Source of the DNA: Planctomyces sp.
Lineage (GTDB): Bacteria > Planctomycetota > Planctomycetia > Planctomycetales > Planctomycetaceae
Length of the DNA stretch: 64,000 nucleotides
Direction: 5' to 3'
NCBI GenBank assembly: GCA_019636235.1
Contig: JAHBXW010000018.1
Coordinates: forward strand, 39,500-103,499
How positions within the stretch are numbered: the stretch's first letter is position 1; the number at the start of each line of letters is the position of its first letter. This document shows, in pieces, positions 7,738-17,125 of this stretch. A program made the translations under genes and the position numbers. The notes below the pieces were generated by a model that did not search any database, was not told the DNA's origin, and saw only the letters and a list, made by a program, of their open reading frames with translations.

Positions 7738-9177
7738 ATGACGCTCCGCCACGCAGTCATCGGACTGCTGATCCTATACGTCCTGTCGCTGCTGCTGATC
7801 CGGGTCGTGATCCTTACGCGTCGCCGCCATCCGGCGAGTTCGGTGGCCTGGATCTTCGCAATCGTCGCGCTGCCCTTTGTCGGCGGGTTGTTCTTCCTGG
7901 TGTTCGGCATCAACCGGGTCAATCGCCGGAAGCGTCGCCGTCGTCAGGTTGTGCAGACTGTGGAGGCGCGGCGGCCCAGCCTGGAAGGGTTTACGTCTCC
8001 CGTAGACGAGGATCCCAACGCCTGCGAGACCGAACGCCGGATCGCGCGACTGGCCGCGCGCGTCGAGGGCGGCCCCGTCACCGTCGGCAACGCGATCGTC
8101 CTGTTCAACGACACCAACATCGCGTTGCGGCGGATCGAAGAGGCGATCGAAGCGGCCCGCTCGACGATTCACCTCGAGTACTACATCTGGCAGCCCGATC
8201 GCACGGGCAAGCGCGTCCGCGATCTGCTTGTCGCCAAGGCCCGCCAGGGGGTGCAGGTGCGGTTTCTGTATGACGGGCTGGGCTCGTTGCGGCTGACGCG
8301 AAAGTTCCTCCGGCCGCTGGTCGGCGGCGGAGCCGTGGCCGCGCCGTTCGTCCCCGGACGCAACTTCCGCGAACGCTGGTCGATCAACCTCCGCAGCCAC
8401 CGCAAGATCGTCGTTGTCGACGGCGAGACGGGCTTTACCGGCGGCATGAACATCGGCGATGAGTACCACGGCCGCGACAAAGCCATCGGCTACTGGCGCG
8501 ATACGCACCTCATGCTCCAGGGCCCCGCCGTGCTGCAGCTGCAGCAGGTGTTCGCCGAGGACTGGTACTATGCGACCGGCGAGGAACTCTCGGGGGACGC
8601 GATCTTTCCCCAGCCCCGGAGGTGCGGCTACACGTTGGCCCAGGTCATCAGCAGCGGACCGGACGGCGAGACCCGCGAGCTGCATTCGGTGATGTTCGCG
8701 GCCATCAACGAGGCCCGCACGCACATTCTGCTGACGACGTCCTACTTCGTCCCCACGGAGCCGCTGACGATGGCATTATGCACGGCCGCCGCGCGGGGAG
8801 TTCGCGTCCGGCTGATCGTTCCCGCCAGGTCCGATCACCGCTGGGTGGTCCTCGCCGGACGATCCTATTACGGCGAACTTCTCGAGGCGGGCGTCGAGAT
8901 TCATGAGTACCGCCGGGGCATGATGCACGCCAAGACCCTGACCGTCGACGGCGTCTGGTCGCTGGTCGGCACCGCCAACTTCGACCCCCGCTCGCTGCTC
9001 CTGAACTTCGAAGTCGGGCTGGCCCTGTACGACGCCGCCATCGCCCGCGAACTCGAGCAGCACTTCGAGGCCGATCTGGAACACTGCCGCAGCATCCGCC
9101 GCGAGGAGTGGGAACGTCGTCCGGTCCGGTCGATCTTCGCGGAGAACGTCTGCCGACTGTTCTCACCCGTTTTGTAG
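7738..9177 (+). CDS. cls: cardiolipin synthase (phospholipase D family)
   Basis: This 479-residue protein has the standard layout of a bacterial cardiolipin synthase. Two N-terminal membrane helices (about residues 6-26 and 36-56) are followed by a basic loop and two phospholipase D domains. The catalytic HKD motifs are complete: HRKIVVVDGETGFTGGMN near residue 221 and HAKTLTVDGVWSLVGTANFD near residue 397. The enzyme joins two phosphatidylglycerols to give cardiolipin and glycerol at the inner membrane. The start is ATG 7738. Its stop overlaps the stop of the convergent PP2C gene by 15 bases. It ends the stress/envelope run, which fits a role in membrane remodelling. Confidence 0.9.
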   Translation: MTLRHAVIGLLILYVLSLLLIRVVILTRRRHPASSVAWIFAIVALPFVGGLFFLVFGINRVNRRKRRRRQVVQTVEARRPSLEGFTSPVDEDPNACETERRIARLAARVEGGPVTVGNAIVLFNDTNIALRRIEEAIEAARSTIHLEYYIWQPDRTGKRVRDLLVAKARQGVQVRFLYDGLGSLRLTRKFLRPLVGGGAVAAPFVPGRNFRERWSINLRSHRKIVVVDGETGFTGGMNIGDEYHGRDKAIGYWRDTHLMLQGPAVLQLQQVFAEDWYYATGEELSGDAIFPQPRRCGYTLAQVISSGPDGETRELHSVMFAAINEARTHILLTTSYFVPTEPLTMALCTAAARGVRVRLIVPARSDHRWVVLAGRSYYGELLEAGVEIHEYRRGMMHAKTLTVDGVWSLVGTANFDPRSLLLNFEVGLALYDAAIARELEQHFEADLEHCRSIRREEWERRPVRSIFAENVCRLFSPVL

Positions 9178-10137
9178 CGGCAGCGTCGATTCCGCCGGTA
9201 TCACAGGAATTTCGGGGGCCGTGTCGCTGAGCGAATCGGCGCGATCCGCCTCTTCGGATTGCTGCTGGGCGATGGCCGCGGCCGCCGCCCGACCGTCCGG
9301 CTCGTCCTGATCCAGAAACCTCGCCACGACAACCGTCACGTTGTCCGTGCCGCCCCGCGCGTTCGTCAGCTTCACCAGCTCGGCGCACGTCTCGCTGGCC
9401 AGCCGCGGACGCGACAGCGCTTCCTCCAGCTCCCCCGGCCCCACGTGCCGGATCAGTCCGTCCGTGCACAACAGCAGCACGTCGCCGATCCGCAGATCGA
9501 ACTGGTGCACCTCCGGCTGGACCTTCGCATCCCCCGAGCCGATCGCGTTCCACAGCATGTGGGCCCACCGCGTGTGCGCAAGTTCGGACGACTTGTATCG
9601 CCCCCCCTGCGACAGCGCCGCCGCCATCGTGTGGTCGTTGGTGATCTGCGTCAGCACTCCGTCCCGGAGCAGGTAGCAGCGGCTGTCCCCCGCATGCAAA
9701 ATCGTGGTCCGCGGCCAGTGGATGTAAGCGGCCGTCAACGTCGTGCCCATGCCCCGGGCGCCCGTCTGCTGAGCCGCCTCGTCCTGCAATCGCTCCTGGC
9801 AGCGCTCGAGCGCCCGCTCCAGCGACTGTCGCAGGTCCTCATCCCCCTCGGCGTCCCGGCTGAAGAACCAGGGCATCGTGTTCAGGATCGACGAGGTCAG
9901 GCTCTCGACCGCCAGGCGGCTGGCCTGCTCGCCGTGCGCGTGCCCCCCCATCCCGTCCGCGACGAGCAGCATCATGCCCTGGGAGCCGCCGAAGACCGTC
10001 TCGTCGTCATCGACGCTGAGGCTCGACTGATGTATCCGCATCGCCTTGTTGAGGTCGGCGATCAGAAACTGGTCTTCGTTGAGCGGCCGCTTCAGCCCCG
10101 CGTCGGTGATTCCAAAACAGTCCATTTTGCCGCGCAT
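9163..10137 (-). CDS. PP2C-family serine/threonine protein phosphatase
   Basis: This 324-residue protein is of the PPM/PP2C type and removes phosphate from Ser/Thr residues using two metal ions. Visible motifs are RPLNEDQ near the start, VADGMGGHAHGE (the metal-binding DGMGGH), GTTL, HAGDSRCY, LLLCTDGL and GGTDNVTVVV near the C-terminal side. There is no membrane segment or extra sensory domain, and the C-terminus is short and acidic. The start chosen is ATG 10137, preceded by AAGGA at about 9 bases. The open frame continues upstream to 10581, but that part has no family similarity. It could counteract Hanks-type kinases such as the one at 46269. The 3' end overlaps the cls gene. Confidence 0.88.
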   Translation of the reverse strand: MRGKMDCFGITDAGLKRPLNEDQFLIADLNKAMRIHQSSLSVDDDETVFGGSQGMMLLVADGMGGHAHGEQASRLAVESLTSSILNTMPWFFSRDAEGDEDLRQSLERALERCQERLQDEAAQQTGARGMGTTLTAAYIHWPRTTILHAGDSRCYLLRDGVLTQITNDHTMAAALSQGGRYKSSELAHTRWAHMLWNAIGSGDAKVQPEVHQFDLRIGDVLLLCTDGLIRHVGPGELEEALSRPRLASETCAELVKLTNARGGTDNVTVVVARFLDQDEPDGRAAAAAIAQQQSEEADRADSLSDTAPEIPVIPAESTLPLQNG

Positions 10138-10671
10138 CAGTGGGTGATCCTTACAATCCGGCGTGCGCCCGCGCGAGCCGCTGGGGCTCGTCGGCGGCCG
10201 CGGAAATGCGGTCGCCCCGCCGTCCCTCGCCCGAAAGGCAAACAACGTACCGCGAGGGTTTTCGGCGATGACGCCTCCGGAAGTCGCGTCCGTCCAACAG
10301 CTTGGAACGCACGCGGAAACGACGTTTGGCGAAGACGCATGCGGGTCCGCGCCGAATGGTCGGTGCGCGATCTCCCGACGCGCTCTCCGGCATCTGAACA
10401 ACCGCAGACGCGGCACACGTGCGGCGCCGCACGCATCCGGCGCACGCGAAATCCGCCTGACGGGACCAGCGAATGGCCCGCACAAACGCTGTCCGAGTTT
10501 GAAGTTCCGTTCGTTGATCGGGCCTCCGGCTGTCCCGGTCGACGCGTCCGCGCCGTTCGGCACAACGCTTGCACTCTGCAAAGTCGCACGGACGTCAGCC
10601 CGCGGACACAGGCGCTGGTCATGGAGACCGGCGACGGCTGACGATGCGATCCCCTACAAGGTTCAAAAACC
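10138..10671. other. 534-base divergent upstream region
   Basis: The region lies between the PP2C gene (minus) and a short unknown gene (plus) and must hold their promoters. Open frames are present on both strands but look like chance frames (Arg/Pro/Ala-rich, no motif). A short GGTTcaaaaAACC hairpin near 10659-10671 sits immediately before the next start. No RNA gene was recognised. Confidence 0.4.
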
Positions 10672-10926
10672 ATGATCTGCCCGGCCAACAAGTCATTGAA
10701 CGGCTCCCTGTCCTCCGAGCAGCGCCCCCCTTACGAGCCAACCCCCGCGGAGATCCGCGCGGCTTGCGCCGAAATCCAGGCCGGCTGGACCGATGCCGAA
10801 CGCCGTCGCCGCTCGAGCCATCGCTCGACGTCGCGGATGTTCCACCGCATGGCCCTCGAGACCGACCGCACTCCAGCCACGGAAAGCTGGGACGAAGCGC
10901 GCCTGAATCTGCTGGACGTCGCCTGA
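10672..10926 (+). CDS. short planctomycete-type hypothetical protein
   Basis: This 84-residue protein has a central motif, PTPAEIRAACAEIQAGWTDAERRRR, in a helical, charged segment. I have the impression that short proteins carrying this 'EIR-A-C-AEIQ-x-W-ER-RR' pattern are repeated in planctomycete genomes, but this is recollection and was not checked. There is no signal peptide or membrane segment. The start lacks a strong ribosome-binding site (AAGG 15 bases upstream). The function is unknown. It may be transcribed alone, as the next gene is on the other strand. Confidence 0.55.
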   Translation: MICPANKSLNGSLSSEQRPPYEPTPAEIRAACAEIQAGWTDAERRRRSSHRSTSRMFHRMALETDRTPATESWDEARLNLLDVA

Positions 10927-11053
10927 TCGAGCGGGCCGGTGAATCTCAGGATCGCAAACTGACGACGAAACGCGGCAGGCCCGCCTGAGGAATGTGGGGC
11001 ACGCAAGAGCGGGCGGAAACGGCACGGATGCCGCTGACCGCCTCAGGCACGCA

Positions 11054-13402
11054 TCAGGGCGATGATGCGTCCGCAGCCTCTGCTTCCGGCGACTCGATCG
11101 CCGTGATGGCTTGCTTCAACGCATCCTTGAGCCGGTTGTTGTTGCCGGCCTCGCGATCCATTTGCTTGAGTTCGGGCAGCGCTTCCCTGGCCGCCGGACC
11201 CAGCTTCCGCAGATAGAACACCGCGTAGAACTTGGCGCCGCGCTCCTCGCTGCGAAGCGCCTCAAGCAGCACTGGCAGCGCCGACTCGTCGACCTCGTCG
11301 ATCTCCTTCAGCGCTTCTCGCGCCGCATCCCGGTCCTGCTCGCTGCCGAGCAGCTTCAGGATCTCCGGCACCGATGCCCGGGCCGGCGCGCCGATGCGAG
11401 CCAGCATCTGCATCGTCGCGGTTCGAACCTGCCAGTCGTCGTCGGCCAGGCCGGCCCGAACCAGCTCCGCCGTGGCTTCATCCTTCGGCGACACGCCACC
11501 GAGGGCCCGCACGGCCGCCACCCGCATGTCCGAATCCGGATGGTTCAGGAACTTGGCCAGTTCCCCCGCGCTGTGGCTGGCGGCGGCGCCCAGGGCGCCC
11601 AGCGCCTCGACGGCCGCCCGCACCACCTCGTTCTCCGGAGCCGTGAGCTGCGACATCAACGCCGGCGCCGCTTCCGCAGCCGCCGATCCGATGCGTCCCA
11701 GGGCTTCGGCGCTCCGCATCCGCACGCGCGAATCCGCATCCGCAAGCGCGGCCGTCAGCGCCGGAACCGAGCCGGATGCCGCGGCCCCGAGCGTTCCCAG
11801 CGCCTCCGCTGCCGCTGACCGGATCCCGGCGTTCTCATCCGCCAGCGCGAGCGTCAACACGTCGGACAGCTTCTCCGCGACGGCGGGCGACGACGTCAGC
11901 GCCCGCACCGCCCCCTCGCGAACGACCAGGTCCGGATCCTGCAGAGCGCCCCGCAGCGCCTGCTGCAGCTCCTCCCCCTCGGCCCCGCTGTCGAGCAGCG
12001 CGGCAATGGCCGCGGCCCGCACGCCGGGGTCGGCGTCCGAAGTCGCGGCCATCAACTGCGGCCGGTAGTCGGCCGCGCGCCGCCCGACGAGCGCCAGCGA
12101 CCGCGCCGCGGCGATCCGCACGACCGGTTCCGGATCGTTCAAGCGGTCGCCGATCAGCTCGACCGTCGCCGCCGGCACGTTCCCCAGCCCGACCAGCCCC
12201 CGCACCGCGACCGCACGCACCGACGGGGATTCATGCGCCAACGCCCGCATCAGACCGTCCGTCGCCGCCGGCCCCATGCCGGTCAGCGATTTCGCCAGCT
12301 TCTCCTGAGAAATCTCCCCTTCTTCCGCCGCCGCCAGCAGCACCGGAACCGCTCCCGATCCAATGCGGGCGATGGCGCTGGTCAGCGCGTCATCGTCCTC
12401 TTCGGAGTCGCGGAGCGACGCGATCAGCGCGGGAATCGCCGGTTCGGCCCGGGAACCCAGCGCCCCCAGCGCGAACGCCGCCGAACGCCGCGTCCGGGAT
12501 TCCCCGCTGGTCAACATCTGCTCCAGGGTCGGCAAGACTTTTGGAGCGGCGTCGCCCAGCTTGAGCAGCGCCGTGATCCCCTGATCCTGTACGGCGGATT
12601 CCGGATCGGCCAGCGCCGCGGCGACCAGCGGAGCCAGTTCCCCGCGCGGCAACGAAGACCGCGCCAGCGCGCCCAGCGCCGCCGCCCGCGTCTCCGGCTC
12701 CATATGCCCCGCCGCGCACTTGAGAATCTCCAGCGTCGATTCGCGGCTCGCCGAAAACTGCGACAGCGCCTGCAGCACCGCCTGCCGCGTCGACGCCGAG
12801 CGGTTCATCACCGCTCCCGCCAACGCTTCCTCCGCCGCCGGCCCGATCTGTCCCAAAGCCCCAGCGGCGGCCGTCAGCACTGATCCCTGGCTGTCCGACA
12901 GCGCCTGCGCCAGCCCGGCAATCGCCGGCGACGCGGCCGGCCCCATCCAGCCCAGCGCTTCCGCAGCGCCCGCCCGGATGTTCGCCGAGGAGTTCTCCAG
13001 CGCCTGCTGGAGTTCCGGCAGCGCGGCCGGGCCGATCGAGCCCAGCGCATAGGCCGTGCGATACCGCCGCTGCTGATCCCGCTGATCCAGGTTGCCGATC
13101 AGCGCCGGGACATGCTCTGCGGCGGCCGGCCCCCGGAGCGCGATTCCCCGCAGCGCCTCGGCCCGGACCTGCTCGTCCGAATCCGAAATCACAGCGATCA
13201 GCTCTTTGAGAATCTCCGCATCGGCCGGCCCCGGCTCCAACCTCGCCAGGGCATACGCCGCATCCCGGCGGACCTCCAACTCCGAACCTTTAAGGTCGGC
13301 GAGCAGCTTCTGGACGTCGGGGGCGTCATCGGCGCTGCGGACGACCGCCGCCCCAGTGAGGGCCGTGGAAAACGCCAGGCCGGGTACGATCAATCCGCGC
13401 AT
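11054..13402 (-). CDS. large secreted HEAT-repeat protein
   Basis: This 782-residue protein starts at ATG 13402 with a short hydrophobic leader (about residues 3-20). It is built almost wholly of HEAT/PBS-lyase type repeats of about 30-37 residues, recognised by recurring LG-x-I/L-G-P-A-A, V-R-x-A-A-A-x-A-L and D-x-D-x-x-V-R patterns. I count roughly 18-20 units. Such solenoids bind other proteins and have no catalysis. The repeats are similar enough to suggest expansion by duplication. The gene follows the DUF1592-DUF1552 operon in the same direction with a 116-base gap that contains a GC hairpin, so co-transcription is possible but not assured. No clear ribosome-binding site is seen. Confidence 0.8.
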   Translation of the reverse strand: MRGLIVPGLAFSTALTGAAVVRSADDAPDVQKLLADLKGSELEVRRDAAYALARLEPGPADAEILKELIAVISDSDEQVRAEALRGIALRGPAAAEHVPALIGNLDQRDQQRRYRTAYALGSIGPAALPELQQALENSSANIRAGAAEALGWMGPAASPAIAGLAQALSDSQGSVLTAAAGALGQIGPAAEEALAGAVMNRSASTRQAVLQALSQFSASRESTLEILKCAAGHMEPETRAAALGALARSSLPRGELAPLVAAALADPESAVQDQGITALLKLGDAAPKVLPTLEQMLTSGESRTRRSAAFALGALGSRAEPAIPALIASLRDSEEDDDALTSAIARIGSGAVPVLLAAAEEGEISQEKLAKSLTGMGPAATDGLMRALAHESPSVRAVAVRGLVGLGNVPAATVELIGDRLNDPEPVVRIAAARSLALVGRRAADYRPQLMAATSDADPGVRAAAIAALLDSGAEGEELQQALRGALQDPDLVVREGAVRALTSSPAVAEKLSDVLTLALADENAGIRSAAAEALGTLGAAASGSVPALTAALADADSRVRMRSAEALGRIGSAAAEAAPALMSQLTAPENEVVRAAVEALGALGAAASHSAGELAKFLNHPDSDMRVAAVRALGGVSPKDEATAELVRAGLADDDWQVRTATMQMLARIGAPARASVPEILKLLGSEQDRDAAREALKEIDEVDESALPVLLEALRSEERGAKFYAVFYLRKLGPAAREALPELKQMDREAGNNNRLKDALKQAITAIESPEAEAADASSP

Positions 13403-13480
13403 GCGATGATGTGCTCTGAACTGTCGGTGAGTCGGGGCCTCGAACTCGATCCGTGATCTGGTCCGCAATGCCGCGGGGAA

Positions 13481-13504
13481 CGGGGCGCCGCCTGGGACGC
13501 CCCG
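13481..13504 (-). terminator. weak hairpin between DUF1552 and HEAT genes
   Basis: CGGGGCG (13481-13487) pairs with CGCCCCG (13498-13504) around a 10-base loop, within the gap between the two minus-strand genes. There is no T run, so it may only attenuate read-through. Confidence 0.3.
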
Positions 13505-13518
13505 CGCCGCCGCACGTT

Positions 13519-14883
13519 TCAGACCTGCAGGCCGTGCAGTCGGCCCGTGCTGTCGCCGATGAAGTCCGACGGCGCGCCGACGCGGTCCAGCATCGACAAC
13601 AGCAGGTTGCACATCGGCGTCTCAGTCGGGTACTGGATGTGCCGCCCCGTGTCGATCGTCCCCCCCGCGCGTCCCGCCATCAGCACCGGCAGGTTGTCGT
13701 GGTTGTGGCGGTTGCCGTCGCCCAGGCCGCTGCCGTACAGCACCATGCAGTTGTCGAGCAGCGAGCCGTTGCCTTCCGGAATCGACTTCAGCCGCTGCAG
13801 CAGGTAGGACAGCTGCGTGACATGGAAGTGATTGATCTTGCGGATCTTGGCATGCTTCTGCGGATCGCCGCCATGGTGCGACAGGTCATGATGCCCGTCC
13901 GGAACCTCGATTTGGCGGTAGCTGCGGTTGCTGCCCGCGTCGGCGAACATGACTGTGGCGATGCGGGTCGAGTCGGTCTGGAAGGCCAGGACGACCATGT
14001 CGCACATCAGCCGCAGATGCTCGGCGTAATCCTTCGGCGTTCCTTCCGGAACGGGGAAGTCCGCCAGCTCCTCCGGCAGTTCGGGCGCGGCGGACTGTTC
14101 GATCCGCCGTTCAATTTCCCGCACGCCCGTCAGGTATTCGTCGAGCTTGCGCTGATCGCTTTTCCCGAGCCGCGTCTGCAGCGTGCGGGCGTCGTCCGCG
14201 ACGAAGTCCAGCAGGCTCTTCTTGAGAGCCTCGCGCTGGCCGCGGCCCCGCGTCGCCTCGGAAGCGTTGCCCGAACCGAACATCCGCTCGAAGACCAGCT
14301 TCGGATTCGTCTCCTTCGCCAGCGGATTCGCTTCGCCGGCCCAGGAAATGTTCGACGAGTACGCGCAGCTGTATCCGGAATCGCAGTTGCCGGCGCTGCG
14401 GCCCCCTTCGCAGCCCAGCTCCAGCGAGGCGAACCGCGTCTCGCGGCCGATGGCGCGGGCCGCCATCTGGTCGACCGACATGCCGGATCGGATGTTGGCG
14501 CCGGCCGTCTTGCGAGGCTGCGCGCCGGTCAGAAACACCGACGCGCTGCGGGCATGGTCGCCGGGGCCGTCCCCGTTCGCCCGCCCCTTGTCATGCGTCA
14601 GGCCGGACAGCACCAGCAGATCGTCCTGCACCGGCGCCAGCGGCTCGAGAACATAGGGCAGCTTGAACCCGAACCCCTGCGTCGCGGGAGTCCAGTCCTG
14701 CATATGCACGCCGTTGGGGACGAAAATGCAGGCCATCCGCTGCGGCGGTCCGCCGGCCGCGGCCCGCGCGATCTCCGACCCGAACAGCCGCGCTGAACGC
14801 GTCGACTCCAGGAACGGCAGCGCCAGCGAAACTCCCAGACCTCTTAGCATCATGCGACGGGCAGCGAAGTGTTGTCCGCTCAT
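13519..14883 (-). CDS. DUF1552 secreted protein
   Basis: This 454-residue protein belongs to the DUF1552 family (HXXSHH type). The signature HHDLSHHGGD is present in the C-terminal third, and the N-terminus carries a twin-arginine-like leader (RRMMLRGLGVSLALPFLES) typical of these exported proteins. DUF1552 proteins are related to DUF1501 and to sulfatase/phosphatase-like folds, but no activity is established. The start ATG overlaps the stop of the upstream DUF1592 gene by one base (TGATG), so the two are translationally coupled. The pair is a widespread planctomycete arrangement and the products probably act together outside the cytoplasm. Confidence 0.9.
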   Translation of the reverse strand: MSGQHFAARRMMLRGLGVSLALPFLESTRSARLFGSEIARAAAGGPPQRMACIFVPNGVHMQDWTPATQGFGFKLPYVLEPLAPVQDDLLVLSGLTHDKGRANGDGPGDHARSASVFLTGAQPRKTAGANIRSGMSVDQMAARAIGRETRFASLELGCEGGRSAGNCDSGYSCAYSSNISWAGEANPLAKETNPKLVFERMFGSGNASEATRGRGQREALKKSLLDFVADDARTLQTRLGKSDQRKLDEYLTGVREIERRIEQSAAPELPEELADFPVPEGTPKDYAEHLRLMCDMVVLAFQTDSTRIATVMFADAGSNRSYRQIEVPDGHHDLSHHGGDPQKHAKIRKINHFHVTQLSYLLQRLKSIPEGNGSLLDNCMVLYGSGLGDGNRHNHDNLPVLMAGRAGGTIDTGRHIQYPTETPMCNLLLSMLDRVGAPSDFIGDSTGRLHGLQV

Positions 14884-16811
14884 CAGGGGTCTCCTTTGGC
14901 TTCCCGAAGTAGGAAGGGATCGCTCAACACAATCCCGGTGACGAGTGCACTCATGCGGTACTCATGGTCCGCCAGCCGCTTCGTGATCGCCTTGACGGCG
15001 CAGCGGTCGTAGGAAACAAGTCCCCGGCCAATCGCATAGGTTAACAGCTTTTCCGTCAGGCATCGCGAAAAAGCCTCCCGTTTTCGCTCGGCCAGCACGT
15101 CCATCAACTCGCCCGCATCCGCGAACTCCGCGCCCCCCGGAAGAGTCCCCGAGGGATCGATCGCAAACCGGCCGTCCAGCGCGCGGTACGCGCCGATCGC
15201 GTCAAAGTTCTCCAGCCCGAAACCCAGGCTGTCCATCTGAAAATGACACACCGAGCAGGACGGGTTGCTGCGATGCTGTTCCATCCGCTCCCGGAGCGTG
15301 CCCAGCAGGTCGGCTTCCTCGTCGAGCGGCTCGATGCCGGCCGGCGGCGGCGGGGGCGGCTCGCCCAGGATGTTGTCCATGATCCACTTGCCGCGCTTCA
15401 CCGGCGATGTGCGCGTGGGGTTCGATGTCAGCGTCAGGATGCTGGCCTGCGTCAACACGCCGCGACGTCCCTCGGGCAGCGAGACCTTCACGAACTCCTC
15501 GCCCTCGACGCCCGGAATGCCGTAGTGCTGCGCGAGCCGCCCATTCACGTAGGAAAAGTCGGCCGTCAGGAATTCGAGCACGCTGCGGTCCTCGCGGATG
15601 ATGTTCTCCACGAACATCTGCGTCTCCCGCAGGGCCGCCGCCCGCAGCCCCGCATCGAACGCCGGGAACCGCTCCGGATCCGGTGCGATCGTCGCCACGT
15701 CCCGCAACTGCAGCCATTGCCCGGCGAAATTGTCCACCAGCGCCCGCGACTTGTCGTCGCGAAGCATCCGCACGACCTGCTCTTCCAGCACGTCGACCTT
15801 CGTCAGTTCGCCGCGCCGGGCGACGTCAAACAGCGCCTCGTCCGGCATGCTGCTCCACAGGAAGTACGACAGCCGGGTCGCGATTTCGAAGTCGTTCAGC
15901 TCGCGGATGCCGTCCTCATCCCCCGGTTCGGGGTCGCTCTCGACGCGGAACAGGAAGTGGGGCGAGATCAGCGCGGCCTGCACGACCAGCCGCATGCCGT
16001 TCTGCCGCTGGCCCCCCGAACCGCCCTGGCGGTCCCCCTGTCGGGCGCGGCGACGGCCGCCGCCTTCGCCGCTGGTCGCCGAATTGTGCAGCGTCACCAG
16101 CCGGTCCAGCTCCGCGTCCGTCACCGGACGACGCCACGCGCGAAACACGAAGTCCGCGATGTTCGCCCGCACCGACTCCGGCGCGCCCGCCGGCTCATGC
16201 GTCAACAGCCGCCCGCGCAGCTCCTCGCTCGCGAACACGTCGTCCGCGATCCGTTCCGCCGCCGTCAGATACTTCTCCATCAGCACCGGCGGCAGCGTCA
16301 GCACGTCCGCGATGTTGTCGAACCCGTTCCCGACGTCGTCCGACGGAAAATCGTCCGCCGGCCGAAACCGCACGCCCAACAGGTCCCGCACCGTGTTGTT
16401 GTATTCCGCCCGATTCAGCCGTCGCAGCGTCACCCGCCCGGGATGCCGCTCGCCGGAGCAGTCGAACCGATCCAGCTCCGCGTGGATCGCCCGCATCACA
16501 TCCTGCAGCTCCTGCTCGCTGGGCTGCTCCTGATCGGACGGCGGCATCTGCCGGCCCTCAAGCATCAGCAGCACCCGCTCCCAGACGCCGAAATCCTGCT
16601 GGACGTTCGCCGAGTCCCGGTACACGTCGAGGCCGAGCTTGGCCTCCGGCTCGGACCCGCTGTGGCAGCCGTTGCAGTGCGTTTCGAGAAACGGGGCGAT
16701 GTCGCGGGAGAATGACGGCTCGGCGGATTCCTCCGCCTTGGCCGATGCCCCGAACGCCGCGCCGACGACCAGCGCGAGAAGGGGTCGGGTGAGCCGGTCA
16801 GTCCAGGCCAT
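14883..16811 (-). CDS. DUF1592 family secreted cytochrome-like protein
   Basis: This 642-residue protein shows the planctomycete multi-domain order. A signal peptide (about 1-27) is followed by a cytochrome c-like PSCyt1 region with heme motif CNGCH (C46, C49, H50), then DUF1587 (about 105-170), DUF1595/DUF1592 (about 195-390), DUF1588 with a second CSVCH motif and QMDSLGFGLENFD, and DUF1585 at the C-terminus. The two CxxCH motifs imply covalent heme and a role in extracytoplasmic redox chemistry. The substrate is unknown. It is the first gene of a coupled pair with DUF1552. A Gly/Arg-rich insert near residue 250 (GEGGGRRRARQGDRQGG) is an odd low-complexity loop. Confidence 0.92.
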   Translation of the reverse strand: MAWTDRLTRPLLALVVGAAFGASAKAEESAEPSFSRDIAPFLETHCNGCHSGSEPEAKLGLDVYRDSANVQQDFGVWERVLLMLEGRQMPPSDQEQPSEQELQDVMRAIHAELDRFDCSGERHPGRVTLRRLNRAEYNNTVRDLLGVRFRPADDFPSDDVGNGFDNIADVLTLPPVLMEKYLTAAERIADDVFASEELRGRLLTHEPAGAPESVRANIADFVFRAWRRPVTDAELDRLVTLHNSATSGEGGGRRRARQGDRQGGSGGQRQNGMRLVVQAALISPHFLFRVESDPEPGDEDGIRELNDFEIATRLSYFLWSSMPDEALFDVARRGELTKVDVLEEQVVRMLRDDKSRALVDNFAGQWLQLRDVATIAPDPERFPAFDAGLRAAALRETQMFVENIIREDRSVLEFLTADFSYVNGRLAQHYGIPGVEGEEFVKVSLPEGRRGVLTQASILTLTSNPTRTSPVKRGKWIMDNILGEPPPPPPAGIEPLDEEADLLGTLRERMEQHRSNPSCSVCHFQMDSLGFGLENFDAIGAYRALDGRFAIDPSGTLPGGAEFADAGELMDVLAERKREAFSRCLTEKLLTYAIGRGLVSYDRCAVKAITKRLADHEYRMSALVTGIVLSDPFLLREAKGDP

Positions 16812-17125
16812 GCCGTCGTCCTGCGGGGGTTCGGATCCGCGGTTCCGGGCGTCCCATCCAGGACGTTATCGGTCTCGCAGCTCAATGAGGAACAGACGTT
16901 CGGCGGCGCCGCGCCAGGCAGGTGGGAAGGAGGCGGGGCCGCACCAGGAAGGTCAATCTTAAGTATAACCCCGGTCAGACGATCTGGCACCGCCGGATCA
17001 CGGGAAATCGGGACCGTTCCGGCGAAGTGCGCGATTCGCTCCCGAGCGCCGGCATTCTGAAGTCCAGTTCATATTCCACAACCGGAGAATCCGTCTCCGC
17101 CTGCTCCTCAAGATTCCGGGGTTCC
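16812..17125. other. 314-base region upstream of the DUF1592 operon
   Basis: Apart from the promoter-like hexamer at 16961-16966, I see no gene or repeat. The stretch lies between two minus-strand genes, so it also holds the 3' end signals of miaB, although no strong hairpin is evident. Confidence 0.4.
16961..16966 (-). promoter_or_regulatory. possible -10 element of the DUF1592 operon
   Basis: Read on the minus strand this is TATACT in a locally AT-rich patch (TTATACTTAAGATT), about 150 bases before the ATG at 16811. No clear -35 was found. Confidence 0.3.

Noticed and set aside
5236..7752. Very long open frame on the minus strand opposite the PDZ protein gene
   Set aside because: It is a shadow caused by GC-rich codon usage of the real gene. 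It lacks a ribosome-binding site and family features and is rich in Arg/Gly.
10163..10675. Plus-strand open frame in the gap between the PP2C gene and the short unknown
   Set aside because: The sequence is Arg/Pro/Ala-rich and without motif or ribosome-binding site, and it overlaps the likely promoter region.
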